A stretch of DNA of 64,000 nucleotides. Origin: Curtobacterium sp. MCPF17_002. Its GTDB lineage: Bacteria; Actinomycetota; Actinomycetes; Actinomycetales; Microbacteriaceae. The notes under the pieces were generated by a model that saw only the letters and a list, made by a program, of their open reading frames with translations, was not told the origin of the DNA and ran no database searches. Positions 50,443-60,405 of this stretch are shown one piece after another; positions within the stretch are counted from its first letter, which is position 1, and the number at the start of each line of letters is the position of its first letter. The translations under genes and the position numbers were made by a program. Location of the stretch: positions 3,162,001-3,226,000 of the forward strand of contig NZ_CP126251.1 of NCBI RefSeq assembly GCF_003234115.2, given 5' to 3'.

Positions 50443-51624
50443 ATGTCGTCCCCCGCACCGTCCCGAACGCGGCTCGCCCGCCCCGCGCTCCTCGCCGCCG
50501 CCCTCAGTGGCGTGCTGTTCCTGTCCGCCTGTTCCGCCACGTCGACCGCCTCGACCGGGTCCGCCGACGACTCCGCCGGGGTCGAGCACGCCACGAGCCA
50601 GATCACGGCCGCGAGCGTCGACCCGGCGTTCACGTTCGAGGGCGCCCCCTTCGACATGTCGAAGATCGCCGGCAAGACGATCTTCAACATCCCGAACTCG
50701 TCGGCGGTGCCGTTCATCACCTCGGTCGACGAGGCGGGCGAGGCGCTGGCGAAGCAGTACGGCGCGAAGTGGATCGAGTACACCAACCAGGGCACGCCCA
50801 CCGAGCAGTCCGCCGGCATCGACCAGGCGATCAGCCGCGACGCCGACATCATCGTCCTGGCGCAGGGCGTCAACGGCGAGCTCATCGTCCCGGCGCTCAA
50901 GCGGGCGAAGGCCGCCGGCATCCCGGTGCTCATCAGCCACACGTACCAGACCGGCGAAGCGCTCCCCGACCAGCTGCAGGGGCTCGTCGCCGCGCAGGTC
51001 ACCGCACCGTTCCACGAGTCTGCGAAGCTCAACGCGGACTGGGCGATCAAGGAGACCAAGGGCCAGGGCGACGTCCTCATCATCACGTCGTCCGAGGTCC
51101 CGCCGTCCGACGGCATCGTCAAGGCGATGCAGGAGGAGTTCGAGGCGCACTGCGACGGCTGCACGGTCAAGGTGACGAACGTGCCGGTCTCGGACTGGGC
51201 CACGAAGATCTCGACCACCGTCCAGTCCGCGATCCAGTCGAACCCGAACCTCGACTACGTCCTGCCCGTGTACGACTCGATGGCGCTCTACGTCGAGGCC
51301 GGGGTCACCGCCGCGGGCAAGACCGGACAGGTCTTCACCTCGTCCTACAACGGCACCCCGGCGGTGCTGAAGATCCTGCAGGACGGCAACGTCCTCACGA
51401 TGGACATCGGCGAGAACATGGAGTGGCTCGCCTACGCCACGCTCGACCAGGCCGGCCGGGTCCTCACCGACACCCCGATCATCGAGGACGGCGACGAGCA
51501 GACCCCGCTCAAGGTGTTCACGAAGGACAACGTCGACGAGACCGGCACCCCGCCAGCGCCGAGCAAGGGCTACGGCGACGCCTACAAGACCGGGTACGCG
51601 GCCATCTGGGGCGCGGCGAAGTGA
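50443..51624 (+). CDS. Sugar-type ABC importer substrate-binding lipoprotein
   Basis: 393 residues. Signal peptide ending at lipobox LSAC with lipidation Cys about residue 29, then a periplasmic-binding-protein type 1 (Peripla_BP_4) fold: TIFNIPNSSAVPFITSVDEAGE in two parts, GIDQAISRDADIIVLA, IPVLISHTYQTGE and VLPVYDSMALYVEAG. This class binds sugars, nucleosides or autoinducers. Encoded with a RutA-like enzyme and nitrogen hydrolases, so a pyrimidine or related N-heterocycle is a better guess than a sugar. GGAGG 12 bp before ATG. Confidence 0.88.
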   Translation: MSSPAPSRTRLARPALLAAALSGVLFLSACSATSTASTGSADDSAGVEHATSQITAASVDPAFTFEGAPFDMSKIAGKTIFNIPNSSAVPFITSVDEAGEALAKQYGAKWIEYTNQGTPTEQSAGIDQAISRDADIIVLAQGVNGELIVPALKRAKAAGIPVLISHTYQTGEALPDQLQGLVAAQVTAPFHESAKLNADWAIKETKGQGDVLIITSSEVPPSDGIVKAMQEEFEAHCDGCTVKVTNVPVSDWATKISTTVQSAIQSNPNLDYVLPVYDSMALYVEAGVTAAGKTGQVFTSSYNGTPAVLKILQDGNVLTMDIGENMEWLAYATLDQAGRVLTDTPIIEDGDEQTPLKVFTKDNVDETGTPPAPSKGYGDAYKTGYAAIWGAAK

Positions 51625-53282
51625 GTGCCACCCGGGAGGCACCGGTCGCCCCGGCGCACGACACCGCGCCGGTCCTGCGCATCAGCGGGCTCACCAAGCG
51701 GTTCGGCGGACTCACCGCACTCGACGACGTCGAGCTCGAGGTCCGACCGGGTCAGGTGCACGCGCTCCTCGGCGAGAACGGGTCCGGCAAGTCGACCCTC
51801 ATCAAGATCCTCTCCGGCACGTACGCGCCGGAAGCGGGAGCGACGATCGAGGTCCGCGGCGCCCGGCTCCCCCTGCCGGTGCCTCCCGGGTACTTCCGCC
51901 GCGTCGGCATCAGCTTCGTCCACCAGGACCTCGCGCTCGTGCCGTCGCTCAGCGTCACCGAGAACCTCCGGCTCGCCACCGTGGTGGCCGGACGCGGGCC
52001 GTTCGTCCGCTGGGGCGCCGAGCACCGTGCCGCCGCCGAGCTGTTCGCCCGGTACGGCGTCGACATCGACCCACGGGCCCGGATCGACGAGCTGACCGAC
52101 ACCCAGAAGGCCCTCGTCGCGATCCTCCGAGCGGTCGGCGAGCTCGGCGGGGAGCGTGCACTCATCGTGCTCGACGAGCCGACCGTGTTCCTGCCGAAGG
52201 AGGACGCGGACCTGCTGTTCCGCGTCGTCAAGGACCTGGTGTCCGACGGCCGCACGTCGGCGCTCCTGGTGTCGCACGACATGTCCGAGGTGCTCGAGCA
52301 CGCCGACCGGGTCACGGTGCTCCGGGCCGGCCGGGTCCAGGCGCACCGGGACACCCGGGCCACGACGGCGGACGAGCTCGTCTCGCTCATCGTCGGACGC
52401 GGCCTCGACCAGGCGGGGGCACGGACCCCGCGCCCCGCCACCACCGGGGACGCCGTCGTGACGGTCCGCGACCTGCACGTCGGGGTCGTCGAGGGACTGT
52501 CCTTCGACGTCGCCGACGGCGAGGTCGTCGGCATCACGGGCCTCGCCGGCTCGGGTGTCGAGGACGTCCTGCCCGGCCTGTACGGCGCTCGCCCGGCGAC
52601 CGGGTCGCTCACGGTGCACGACACCGCCGTCGACCTCGCCCGCACCTCGCCGGGCGCCTCGATCTCCCGCGGCGTCGTCTACGTCCCCGCCGACCGGAAG
52701 CGCGAGGGCGGTGCCCTGACCCTGTCGGTCGAGCAGAACGTCACGCTCCCTGTCCTCGGTCGCCTGCGCGGGCTGTTCGGGCTGTCGCCGGCACGGGAGC
52801 GGGCGCACGTCGCCGGTCTCGTCCGCGACTACGACGTCCGGCCCGCCGATCCGTCCGCACTGTTCGGCACCCTCTCCGGCGGCAACCAGCAGAAGGCCGT
52901 CCTCGCCAAGTGGATGCAGGACGACCCGCGGCTCGTGCTGCTGCAGGAGCCGACGCAGGGCATCGACGTCGGGGCCCGCGCCGCGATCTTCTCGATGCTC
53001 CGCCGGAGCGCCGAGCGGGGCGTCTCGATCGTCTGCGCCTCCACCGACTACGACCAGCTCGCCCGGATGTGCGACCGCGTCGTCGTCCTCGCCCACGGCC
53101 GGGTGCACGACGTGCTCACCGGCGACCGGATCGACCGCGACGTCATCGCCGCGGCGGTCGTCGCGAGCCTCGTGGAACCCTCCTCCACCCCCGTCGACCC
53201 CACCCTCGTCGACCCCAGCCCCGTCGACCCCAGCCTCGTCGGCTCCCCCGCTGCTGCTTCCCCCGTGAAGGAGAACGCCTGA
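51621..53282 (+). CDS. RbsA-type dual ABC ATPase
   Basis: 553 residues, GTG overlapping the binding-protein stop. Two ATPase halves. The first has Walker [12 protein letters not shown] and Walker B LIVLDEPT; the second has a degenerate Walker A ([14 protein letters not shown]), signature [14 protein letters not shown] and [12 protein letters not shown], as in RbsA/MglA. The C-terminus is a PVDP/LVDP repeat tail (about 525-545) not needed for ATPase function. First-half signature region is [11 protein letters not shown] rather than LSGGQ, also usual for this family. Confidence 0.9.
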   Translation: MSATREAPVAPAHDTAPVLRISGLTKRFGGLTALDDVELEVRPGQVHALLGENGSGKSTLIKILSGTYAPEAGATIEVRGARLPLPVPPGYFRRVGISFVHQDLALVPSLSVTENLRLATVVAGRGPFVRWGAEHRAAAELFARYGVDIDPRARIDELTDTQKALVAILRAVGELGGERALIVLDEPTVFLPKEDADLLFRVVKDLVSDGRTSALLVSHDMSEVLEHADRVTVLRAGRVQAHRDTRATTADELVSLIVGRGLDQAGARTPRPATTGDAVVTVRDLHVGVVEGLSFDVADGEVVGITGLAGSGVEDVLPGLYGARPATGSLTVHDTAVDLARTSPGASISRGVVYVPADRKREGGALTLSVEQNVTLPVLGRLRGLFGLSPARERAHVAGLVRDYDVRPADPSALFGTLSGGNQQKAVLAKWMQDDPRLVLLQEPTQGIDVGARAAIFSMLRRSAERGVSIVCASTDYDQLARMCDRVVVLAHGRVHDVLTGDRIDRDVIAAAVVASLVEPSSTPVDPTLVDPSPVDPSLVGSPAAASPVKENA

Positions 53283-54319
53283 TGTCCACCACCGCCGAAC
53301 CCGTCCTCGAGACCTCGATCGTCCGTCCCACGCGTCCCCGGTTCTCCTGGGGCCACACCGAGCGGTACGCCCTGCTCGGTGCCTGGCTCGTCATCGTCAT
53401 CGCGTTCAGCGTCGCGCTGCCGGACACCTACCCGACGCTCGGGAACCTGCAGAACATCCTCGGGTCCCAGTCGGTGCTGCTCATCCTGGCGCTCGGCTTC
53501 CTGTTCCCCCTGACCGCCGGCGAGTTCGACCTGTCCGGCGCCTCGACGATGTCGCTCTCCGCGATGACGATCGCCGTCCTCAACGCGAAGATGGACATCC
53601 CGCTGCTGCCCGCGATCCTGGTCGGTCTGGTGATCGGCGTGGTCGTCGGCCTGGTGAACGGCCTGCTCACGGTGGCGTTCCGCATCGACTCGTTCATCGT
53701 GACGCTCGGCACCTCGACGTTCATGATCGGGATCATCCAGTGGATGAGCGCGTCCTCGTCGGTGACCGGGATCGACCCGGCACTCGTGCAGGCGACGGTC
53801 GGGTGGCGCGGTCTCGCGGGGCTGCCGCTCGCATTCGTCTACGGGCTCATCGCCACCGTGGTCGTCCTCGTCGTGCTGAGCGCCACCCCGGTCGGACGCC
53901 GACTGCTGTTCGTCGGCACCGGTCGCACCGTCGCCGAGCTGTCCGGGCTCAACGTCCGTCGGCTGCGGGTCGGCGCGTTCGTCGGCGCCGGCCTCACCGC
54001 GGCGGTGGCAGGGGTGGTCTACGCCGGCACCCTCGGCGGTGCGGACCCCTCCAGCGGACAGTCGTTCCTGCTCCCCGCGTTCGCCGCCTGCTACCTCGGC
54101 GCGACCGCGATCGTCCCCGGCCGGTTCAACGCGATCGGCACGTTCATCGCCGTCTACTTCCTGTTCTCCGGGGTCGTCGGCCTGCAGATGCTCGGCGCCG
54201 ACAACTTCGTCCAGCAGCTGTTCTACGGCGGCGCGCTCATCGTCGCCGTCGCCGTCTCGCAGACCATCCGCCGGCACTCCGTGGCGAGTGCCGCGAAGGC
54301 CGCCGCGAAGCGTTCCTGA
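53282..54319 (+). CDS. RbsC-type ABC permease
   Basis: 345 residues from ATG 53282, overlapping the ATPase stop (TGATG). About nine or ten membrane segments; conserved [35 protein letters not shown] and [20 protein letters not shown] of BPD_transp_2 permeases. A single permease gene implies a homodimer. It completes the importer. Confidence 0.9.
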   Translation: MSTTAEPVLETSIVRPTRPRFSWGHTERYALLGAWLVIVIAFSVALPDTYPTLGNLQNILGSQSVLLILALGFLFPLTAGEFDLSGASTMSLSAMTIAVLNAKMDIPLLPAILVGLVIGVVVGLVNGLLTVAFRIDSFIVTLGTSTFMIGIIQWMSASSSVTGIDPALVQATVGWRGLAGLPLAFVYGLIATVVVLVVLSATPVGRRLLFVGTGRTVAELSGLNVRRLRVGAFVGAGLTAAVAGVVYAGTLGGADPSSGQSFLLPAFAACYLGATAIVPGRFNAIGTFIAVYFLFSGVVGLQMLGADNFVQQLFYGGALIVAVAVSQTIRRHSVASAAKAAAKRS

Positions 54320-54369
54320 CCCTCTCCCTCCCCGTCACCCGCCACACCACCACAGAAAGCGAGTCCCCC

Positions 54370-55482
54370 ATGGACATCGGAGTCTTCATCCCGATCGGCA
54401 GCAACGGCTGGCTCATCTCCACCACGTCGCCGCAGTACAAGCCGTCGTTCGACCTCAACCTCGAGATCGTGCAGAAGGCCGAGGCGTACGGCTTCGACTT
54501 CGCCCTCTCGATGATCAAGCTGCACGGCTACGGCGGCCCGAGCGGCTTCTGGGACGAGAACCTCGAGTCGTTCACGCTGATGGCCGGGCTCGCCGCACGC
54601 ACCGAGCGGATCCGCCTCTTCGCGACCACCGCGGTGCTCACCATCCCGCCGGCGATCGCCGCACGGATGGCCGCCACCGTCGACTCGATCTCACACGGCC
54701 GCTTCGGGCTCAACCTCGTCGCCGGATGGCAGAAGGCGGAGTACGACCAGATGGGCCTCTGGCCGGGCGACGAGGTGCACTTCAAGCGCCGCTACGCCTA
54801 CCAGACCGAGTACATGCAGGTCATGAAGGAGCTGTGGGAGAACGGCGAGAGCAACTTCTCGGGCGAGTACTTCACGATGAAGGACTGCCAGATGCTGCCG
54901 AAGCCGACCGGGCACATCCCGATCGTCTCCGCCGGGCAGTCGTCGCAGGGCATGGCGTTCGCCGCCGAGTACTCCGACTACAACTTCTCGATGGGCGTCG
55001 GCGTGAACACCCCGACCGCCTACGCCGACCAGAACAAGAGCCTCATCGAGGCCCGCGAGAAGACCGGTCGCGACGTCGGCTCGTACGTCCTGTTCATGGT
55101 CATCGCGGACGAGACCGACGAGGCCGCCCAGGCGAAGTGGGAGCTGTACAACGACGGCATCGACGTCGAGGCGATCTCGTGGATGACCGGCCAGGCGCTC
55201 ACCGACACGAACGGCGAGGACGGCAACACCGCGAAGCGGATCTCGCTTCCCGAGGGCGCCGTGAACATGAACATGGGGACGCTCGTCGGCTCCTACGAGC
55301 ACGTCGCGGCGATGCTCGACGAGGCCGCCGACGTCGAGGGCACGAAGGGGATCATGCTCGTCTTCGACGACTTCCTGCAGGGCATGGACGACTTCGGCAC
55401 CCGCATCCAGCCGCTCATGCGCACCCGCGAGGGCGTCGTCTCCTCCGCGCCCGCCGTCACCCCGAGCGCGGTCACGGCATGA
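54370..55482 (+). CDS. rutA: RutA-like pyrimidine monooxygenase (luciferase family)
   Basis: 370 residues, about the length of RutA. Strong motif identity with E. coli Rut[82 protein letters not shown], and [11 protein letters not shown]. RutA uses FMNH2 and oxygen to open the uracil or thymine ring between N3 and C4. The reductant could come from the divergent RutF- and SsuE-like reductases. The usual rutB-rutG genes are absent nearby, so the later steps must be handled by other hydrolases in this operon. Confidence 0.88.
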   Translation: MDIGVFIPIGSNGWLISTTSPQYKPSFDLNLEIVQKAEAYGFDFALSMIKLHGYGGPSGFWDENLESFTLMAGLAARTERIRLFATTAVLTIPPAIAARMAATVDSISHGRFGLNLVAGWQKAEYDQMGLWPGDEVHFKRRYAYQTEYMQVMKELWENGESNFSGEYFTMKDCQMLPKPTGHIPIVSAGQSSQGMAFAAEYSDYNFSMGVGVNTPTAYADQNKSLIEAREKTGRDVGSYVLFMVIADETDEAAQAKWELYNDGIDVEAISWMTGQALTDTNGEDGNTAKRISLPEGAVNMNMGTLVGSYEHVAAMLDEAADVEGTKGIMLVFDDFLQGMDDFGTRIQPLMRTREGVVSSAPAVTPSAVTA

Positions 55483-56408
55483 CGGCCGGCAGCACGGCCG
55501 GCAGCACGTCCGGCGCCGCACCCGTCCTCGAGGTCGCGGTCGTCCAGGCCGGGCAGACGCCCGCCGACGGCGGCGCCGCGCTCGACGAGCTCATCGCGCT
55601 CTTCGAGCAGGCGGCCGAGGGCGCCGACCTCGTCGTGTTCCCCGAGCTCGCCACCACCCCGTACTTCTGCGGCGTCCGCAACGACAGCCGGAAGGCGTGG
55701 GCCGAGCCCGTCCCCGGCCCCGCGACCGCACGCTTCGCCGAGGCCGCGAAGCGCCTGGGGACCGCCGTGGTCTTCGGGCTCTACGAGGACGCCGGCGACG
55801 CGCAGTACAACAGCGCCGTGCTCATCGACGCCGACGGCACGCTCGTGCACGGCACCGACGTCCACGGGGACTCGGTGGCGACCTACCGGAAGACGTCGAT
55901 CCCCACGAACGAGCTGTCCGACGTCGACGAGAAGCACTACTTCGCGGCGGGCTCCGGACCGGTCGTGTTCGACGCGCTCGGCACCCGGTTCGGGATGCTC
56001 ATCTGCTACGACCGGAGCTTCCCGGAGTACTGGCTGGCGTCCCGTGCCGCCGGGGCCGAGGTGATGCTCGTGCTCGTGTCCTCGATGGGCTTCCGCGAGA
56101 CGCTCTTCACCCAGGAGCTCCAGGTCCGCGCCCTCGAGACGCAGACGTGGGTCGTCGCGCCGAACCGCGGCGGCGAGGAGACCGTCGACGGCAAGACCGT
56201 CAGCTACTTCGGCCGGTCGTCGATCGTGTCGCCCCGGGGTGAACTCGTCGTCTCGGCGCCCGCCCACGTGGCCGGTCCGGTCATCCGGGCGACGGTCGAC
56301 GTGGCCGAGGTGGCCAGCGCGCGGGAGGACTTCCCCCTCGGGCGCGACCGGCAGCCCGGCGTGTTCCGCTACCTGGCCGAGGCGCACGCAGCGGCGGTCC
56401 CGGCGTGA
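55479..56408 (+). CDS. Carbon-nitrogen hydrolase (N-carbamoyl amidohydrolase type)
   Basis: 309 residues, ATG overlapping the rutA-like stop (ATGA). Nitrilase-superfamily triad: Glu56 (FPELATTP), Lys138 (YRKTSIP) and Cys176 ([10 protein letters not shown]). [19 protein letters not shown] and the [16 protein letters not shown] segment fit the branch of N-carbamoyl-amino-acid amidohydrolases and beta-ureidopropionases. Hydrolysis of a ureido compound produced by ring opening is a reasonable role. A Ser/Thr/Gly-rich N-terminus precedes the domain. Confidence 0.85.
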   Translation: MTAGSTAGSTSGAAPVLEVAVVQAGQTPADGGAALDELIALFEQAAEGADLVVFPELATTPYFCGVRNDSRKAWAEPVPGPATARFAEAAKRLGTAVVFGLYEDAGDAQYNSAVLIDADGTLVHGTDVHGDSVATYRKTSIPTNELSDVDEKHYFAAGSGPVVFDALGTRFGMLICYDRSFPEYWLASRAAGAEVMLVLVSSMGFRETLFTQELQVRALETQTWVVAPNRGGEETVDGKTVSYFGRSSIVSPRGELVVSAPAHVAGPVIRATVDVAEVASAREDFPLGRDRQPGVFRYLAEAHAAAVPA

Positions 56409-56494
56409 CCGACGTGACCGGGGTGACCGACGTGACCGGGGTGACCGACGTGACCGGGGTGACCGACGTGACCGGGGTGACCGACGTGACCGAC
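56405..56494 (+). repeat. 18-nt tandem repeat at the amidase N-terminus
   Basis: GTGACCGACGTGACCGGG repeated exactly four times from 56405 to 56476, then a fifth copy ending GAC (56477-56494). Codes VTDVTG repeats. Each unit offers two in-frame GTG codons. Confidence 0.95.
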
Positions 56495-58129
56495 GTGTTC
56501 GCCGTGGTGCGCGGCACCATCGCGCCCCAGCTCGAGCAGGCACTCGCCGACAGCCGGGCGAATCCCCTGCCGGCGTCGCCGTCGTCCCTCCCCGCGGAGC
56601 CGGGCCACAGCGCACAGCTGTTCGCCCGGCTCCTCGGGGCGGCGATCGACGCGGCCCCGACCGCGGCGAGCACCACGCCGGCGGCCCCGACTGCTGGCGG
56701 CACCACAGCAGACCTCGCCGACGCCACCGTCACCGAGCTCCTCGCCGCCTACCGCGACGGCTCCACCACCCCGACCGCCGTCCTCACCGCGCTCGCACCG
56801 CACTGGGAGCGGGACGACGCGGTCTGGTCGGACGCCGTCCTCCGGCTGGTCGACGGCGCCCGGGCGGCAGCCGCCGAGTCCACCCGCCGCTGGGCCACCG
56901 GCGACGCCCGGCCGCTCGAGGGCATCCCGTTCGCCGTGAAGGACATCATCGACGTCGCCGGCACCGTCGTCACGAGCGGCTCGCTGCAGACGGGGGACCG
57001 CGTGGCCCCGGCCGACGCCACCGTCGTCGCGCGGCTCCGGGCCGCCGGCGCGATCCCGGTCTTCACCGCGGCCACCACCGAGTTCGCCTGCGGGGGCCCG
57101 CACAACGCCCGGTACGGCGCGGTCCGGAACCCCTGGGACCCGGAGCGCTGGACCGGCGGCTCGTCCACCGGCTCCGGCTCCGCCCTGGCCGCCCGCATCG
57201 TCCCGCTCGCGCTCGGCTCGGACACCGGCGGCTCGATCCGGGTGCCGTCGGCGCTGTGCGGGACGACCGGCATCAAACCGACCTACGGGCTCGTCCCCCG
57301 CACCGGCGTCGCGAGCCTCTCGTGGACGCTCGACCACGTCGGCCCGATGGCGCGTTCCGCCGAGGACCTCGCGCTCGTCCTCGCGGTGATCGCCGGCGGC
57401 GACGGCGAGGACCCGACGACCCAGACCGCCGTCCCGCTCATCGAGGCGGCACCGGAACGGGTCGTGGGGCTCCGCATCGGGGTCCCGCACGGCTGGTTCA
57501 CCGAACGCGTCGACGCTGCCGTGCTCGACGCCCACGAGGCCGCCGTCGCACGGTTCCGCGCGCTCGGCGCGACCTTCGTGCCGATCGAGTTCGACGACCT
57601 CGAGGCGATCGACGCGGAGTGCTGGACCGTCTTCTACGGGGAGCTCGCCGCGAACCAGGAGGCGAACGCCGCCACCGCCGACCTGTTCGACGCCGGCACC
57701 CGTGCCCGGTTCGACGTGGCGTTCACGCCCACCGCCGCCGACTACCTCCGCGCCCTCCGCCGCCGTCCGCTCGTGCAGGCGGCGATGGTGGCGCGGATGG
57801 ACGAGGCCGGCGTCGACGTCGTCCTCACCCCGGGCATCGGTGCGACCGCGCCCCGTCTCGACGACCTGACGATGTCGGTCGACGGCGAGCGGTTCAACCT
57901 GCACGACGTCGTGCCGCGGAACACCCGGCTGTTCGACTACGTCGGCTTCCCCGCGCTGATGATGCCGGCGGGCACCGCCCCGGACGGTCTGCCGGTCGGG
58001 GTGCAGCTCGTCGCCCGGCCCTGGGACGACCGGCTCGTGCTGTCGGCCGCCGCGGCGTTCCAGACGGTCACCGACCACCACCGCAGGGTGCCCCCGGCAT
58101 CCGCCACGAGAGGGTCGGCCGATCAGTAA
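56405..58129 (+). CDS. Amidase-signature hydrolase
   Basis: 574 residues. Ser-Ser-Lys triad: Lys179 (PFAVKDIID), cis-Ser253 (TGGSSTGSGSA) and nucleophile Ser277 (GSDTGGSIRVPS). It belongs to the AtzF/GatA-like amidase signature family. It could hydrolyse an amide, carbamate or allophanate in the same pathway as the carbon-nitrogen hydrolase. The first 30 residues are a VTDVTG repeat and residues 85-102 an Ala/Thr/Pro linker, so the catalytic domain starts near 105. GTG start overlaps the upstream stop. Confidence 0.85.
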   Translation: MTDVTGVTDVTGVTDVTGVTDVTGVTDVTDVFAVVRGTIAPQLEQALADSRANPLPASPSSLPAEPGHSAQLFARLLGAAIDAAPTAASTTPAAPTAGGTTADLADATVTELLAAYRDGSTTPTAVLTALAPHWERDDAVWSDAVLRLVDGARAAAAESTRRWATGDARPLEGIPFAVKDIIDVAGTVVTSGSLQTGDRVAPADATVVARLRAAGAIPVFTAATTEFACGGPHNARYGAVRNPWDPERWTGGSSTGSGSALAARIVPLALGSDTGGSIRVPSALCGTTGIKPTYGLVPRTGVASLSWTLDHVGPMARSAEDLALVLAVIAGGDGEDPTTQTAVPLIEAAPERVVGLRIGVPHGWFTERVDAAVLDAHEAAVARFRALGATFVPIEFDDLEAIDAECWTVFYGELAANQEANAATADLFDAGTRARFDVAFTPTAADYLRALRRRPLVQAAMVARMDEAGVDVVLTPGIGATAPRLDDLTMSVDGERFNLHDVVPRNTRLFDYVGFPALMMPAGTAPDGLPVGVQLVARPWDDRLVLSAAAAFQTVTDHHRRVPPASATRGSADQ

Positions 58130-58172
58130 CCGCACCACGGACGAGGACGGCGCCCGCCGACGCGCCTGGCAG

Positions 58173-59630
58173 GTGCTCTGCGCGTCGAGCCTCAGCGTCG
58201 TCCTCGTCTTCATCTCCTCGAGCGCGCTGCTCGTCGCGCTCCCCGACGTCAGCCGCGACCTCGACGCCACTGCGCTGCAGTCCAGCTGGGTGCTGCTCAG
58301 CTACATGCTCACCACCACGACGCTCATCCTGGTGTTCGGCCGGATCGCCGACCTCGTGGGTCGCCGCCGCCTCTACATCGCCGGCATCCTCGTCTTCCTG
58401 TTCGCCTCGCTCGCGTGCGGGTTCGCCCCGGACGCCGCCGTCCTGCTCGGTGCCCGCCTCGTGCAGGGCGTCGGCGCCGCGGCCATCGTCACGAACACGA
58501 CCGCGCTCCTCACCGACGTGTTCCCCGAGTCGATCCTGTCGCTCGGTCTCGGGCTGAACGCCACCGTCGCCGCCGTCGGGCAGGTCATCGGCCCGATCGT
58601 CGGCGGGCTCGTCACCGAGTCGTTCGGCTGGCGCTGGATCTTCCTCGCCGGCGTGCCGATCTCGCTCGCCGGACTGGTCTGGTCGCTCCGGCTCATCCCC
58701 CGGACCACCCGACCCCGCTCCGGGGAGCGCCTCGACGTGCCGGGGTCGGTGCTGTCCGTCGGTGCCGTCGGGCTGCTCGTCGGTGCCGTGTCGGTGGGCG
58801 GTTCGGCCGGGTGGACGGCCGCGCCCGTGGTCGCGATGGCGTCGGGTGCGGTCCTGCTCGGCACGGTGTTCGTGTGGAGTCAGCGTCGGGTCGCGCACCC
58901 GCTCGTCGACCCGGCGATCTTCCGCGACCGCGCGACCATCACGCTGTTCTCCGCCGCCGGTCTCTGTGCCCTGTCGAGCTACGCCCTCGTGCTGCTCGCC
59001 TCGCTCTCGTTCCAGGCGGTCGGCGGCAAGGACGCCGTCGAGGCCGCGCTCTGGGTGCTCCCCACCCCGATCGGCACGACGGTGGCCGCGGCGAGCGCCG
59101 GGGTCCTCGCCCGCCGGGTGCCCGCACGCACCCTGTCCACCATCGGGATGCTGCTCATCGCCGTCGGGGCAGCGGTCCTCGCGGTGTCGCTCGCCGACGA
59201 CGCGTCCTACGTCGTGACCGCGATCGGCCTCGGGGCGGTCGGGGTCGGGACCGGCGTCTTCATGACGCCGAGCACCTCCGCGCTGATGACCCGGGTCCCC
59301 GAGCACCGCCGCGGCATCGCGAACGCCATCCGGTCCGCGCTGCAGAACGCCGGGTTCCTGTTCTCCACGGCGCTCGGCCTGGCCATCGCGACGAGCGGCC
59401 TCTCGGCCGCACAGCAGGCCGCCGCCTACGACGGCAGTCTGCTCGGCCTGCCGGCCACGGACGTCCAGGCCTTCGTCGACGGCGTGCGGGCGGCAGCGCT
59501 CACGTTCGCCGGGTGCGCGGCGGTCGGCGCGCTCATCGTCGCGTTCGGACCGTTCGGACCACCGGACCGGGAGGCACCGCTCCGGTCCGGCACGTCGGGC
59601 CCCGTGCCCGAGACGGGGACGTCCGCATGA
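58173..59630 (+). CDS. DHA2-type MFS transporter (14 segments)
   Basis: 485 residues from GTG 58173. About fourteen membrane segments, with FGRIADLVGRRRLY after TM2 and GLNATVAAVGQVIGPIVGG as motif C, the pattern of EmrB/QacA-type exporters. The frame is open upstream and an ATC at 58122 has a good GAGAGGG 7 bp before it and reads [ATC]SNRTTDEDGARRRAWQ, giving a typical basic N-terminus and a 4-bp-type overlap with the amidase stop; GTG 58173 has no ribosome site. It may export an intermediate or a toxic analogue. Confidence 0.83.
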   Translation: MLCASSLSVVLVFISSSALLVALPDVSRDLDATALQSSWVLLSYMLTTTTLILVFGRIADLVGRRRLYIAGILVFLFASLACGFAPDAAVLLGARLVQGVGAAAIVTNTTALLTDVFPESILSLGLGLNATVAAVGQVIGPIVGGLVTESFGWRWIFLAGVPISLAGLVWSLRLIPRTTRPRSGERLDVPGSVLSVGAVGLLVGAVSVGGSAGWTAAPVVAMASGAVLLGTVFVWSQRRVAHPLVDPAIFRDRATITLFSAAGLCALSSYALVLLASLSFQAVGGKDAVEAALWVLPTPIGTTVAAASAGVLARRVPARTLSTIGMLLIAVGAAVLAVSLADDASYVVTAIGLGAVGVGTGVFMTPSTSALMTRVPEHRRGIANAIRSALQNAGFLFSTALGLAIATSGLSAAQQAAAYDGSLLGLPATDVQAFVDGVRAAALTFAGCAAVGALIVAFGPFGPPDREAPLRSGTSGPVPETGTSA

Positions 59631-59722
59631 CCGTCGGCCGACCCGCCGGGCGCGAGCCGGGCCTCCAGGCAGCCCCACCAGCCATCCACGCACCAGGACA
59701 CGACGGAAGCAGGACCGCATGA
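59627..59722 (+). CDS. Possible 31-codon bridging ORF
   Basis: ATG at 59627 overlaps the MFS stop (ATGA) and its TGA overlaps the next gene's ATG (59719-59722). It codes MTVGRPAGREPGLQAAP and on to GSRTA. It contains the 19-bp palindrome core (59652-59670). It may be a neutral spacer kept in frame for translational coupling. Confidence 0.4.
   Translation: MTVGRPAGREPGLQAAPPAIHAPGHDGSRTA
59652..59670 (+). repeat. Palindrome-family core inside the bridging ORF
   Basis: GCGAGCCGGGCCTCCAGGC, one mismatch from the 3565-3583 element. No second arm is nearby. Confidence 0.65.
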
Positions 59723-60405
59723 GCGACGACCACGACGACTACGTCTCGGCCGGGTACACCGGCGCGCTGCAGCCCGGTCGGCGGGCGGCGCTCGTCGTCG
59801 TCGACCCGGTCAACGCCTACGTCGACCCGTCGTGCGGGCTGTACGCCGGCCTCGAGGAGCCCGTCGAGCGGATGCGGGAGCTGACCGCCGCGGCCCGCGA
59901 GGCGGGCGTGCACGTCGCCGTCACGACGATGTCGCTCTCGCCCGACGGCTCGAACGCCGGGGTGTTCTTCCGGAAGGTCCCCGCCCTCGCGGCGTACCTG
60001 CCGGGCACCTCGACGGGGGCGTTCATCGAGGGGCTGGCGCCGGTCGACGGGGACACGCTCGTGCCGAAGCAGTACCCGAGTGCGTTCTTCGGCACGTCGC
60101 TCGCGGCGGACCTCGTCGCCCGTGGGGTCGACACGCTGTTCATCGCCGGGCTCTCCACCAGCGGCTGCATCCGGGCGACCGCCACCGACGCGATGCAGCA
60201 CGGGTTCGTGCCGATCGTCGTCCGACAGGCCGTCGGCGACCGGCTGCCGAGCGTGCACGAGGCGAACCTGTTCGACATCGCCGCGAAGATCGGCGAGGTC
60301 TGGGACATGGAGCGGGTCCTCGCGCACTGGCGGTCGGCGGGCGAACAGCGGAGCGCCGACGGCGAGCAGCGGAGCGCCGACGGCGAGCAGCGGAGCGCGG
60401 CGTGA
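59719..60405 (+). CDS. Cysteine hydrolase of the isochorismatase / N-carbamoylsarcosine amidase type
   Basis: 228 residues. Triad Asp29 (LVVVDPVNAY), Lys117 (LVPKQYPSAFFGTSLA) and Cys150 (GLSTSGCIRATA). The FFGTSLA and STSGC pattern and HEANLFDI are closer to N-carbamoylsarcosine amidase and maleamate amidohydrolase (NicF) than to RutB, whose motif is GxATNVCVEST. It may still fill the RutB role. The C-terminus carries three 7-residue repeats GEQRSAD from 21-nt repeats at 60340-60402. Start ATG 59719. Confidence 0.85.
   Translation: MSDDHDDYVSAGYTGALQPGRRAALVVVDPVNAYVDPSCGLYAGLEEPVERMRELTAAAREAGVHVAVTTMSLSPDGSNAGVFFRKVPALAAYLPGTSTGAFIEGLAPVDGDTLVPKQYPSAFFGTSLAADLVARGVDTLFIAGLSTSGCIRATATDAMQHGFVPIVVRQAVGDRLPSVHEANLFDIAAKIGEVWDMERVLAHWRSAGEQRSADGEQRSADGEQRSAA
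60340..60402 (+). repeat. Three 21-nt tandem repeats at the hydrolase C-terminus
   Basis: Units at 60340-60360, 60361-60381 and 60382-60402, coding GEQRSAD, GEQRSAD and GEQRSAA, immediately before the stop. Confidence 0.9.
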
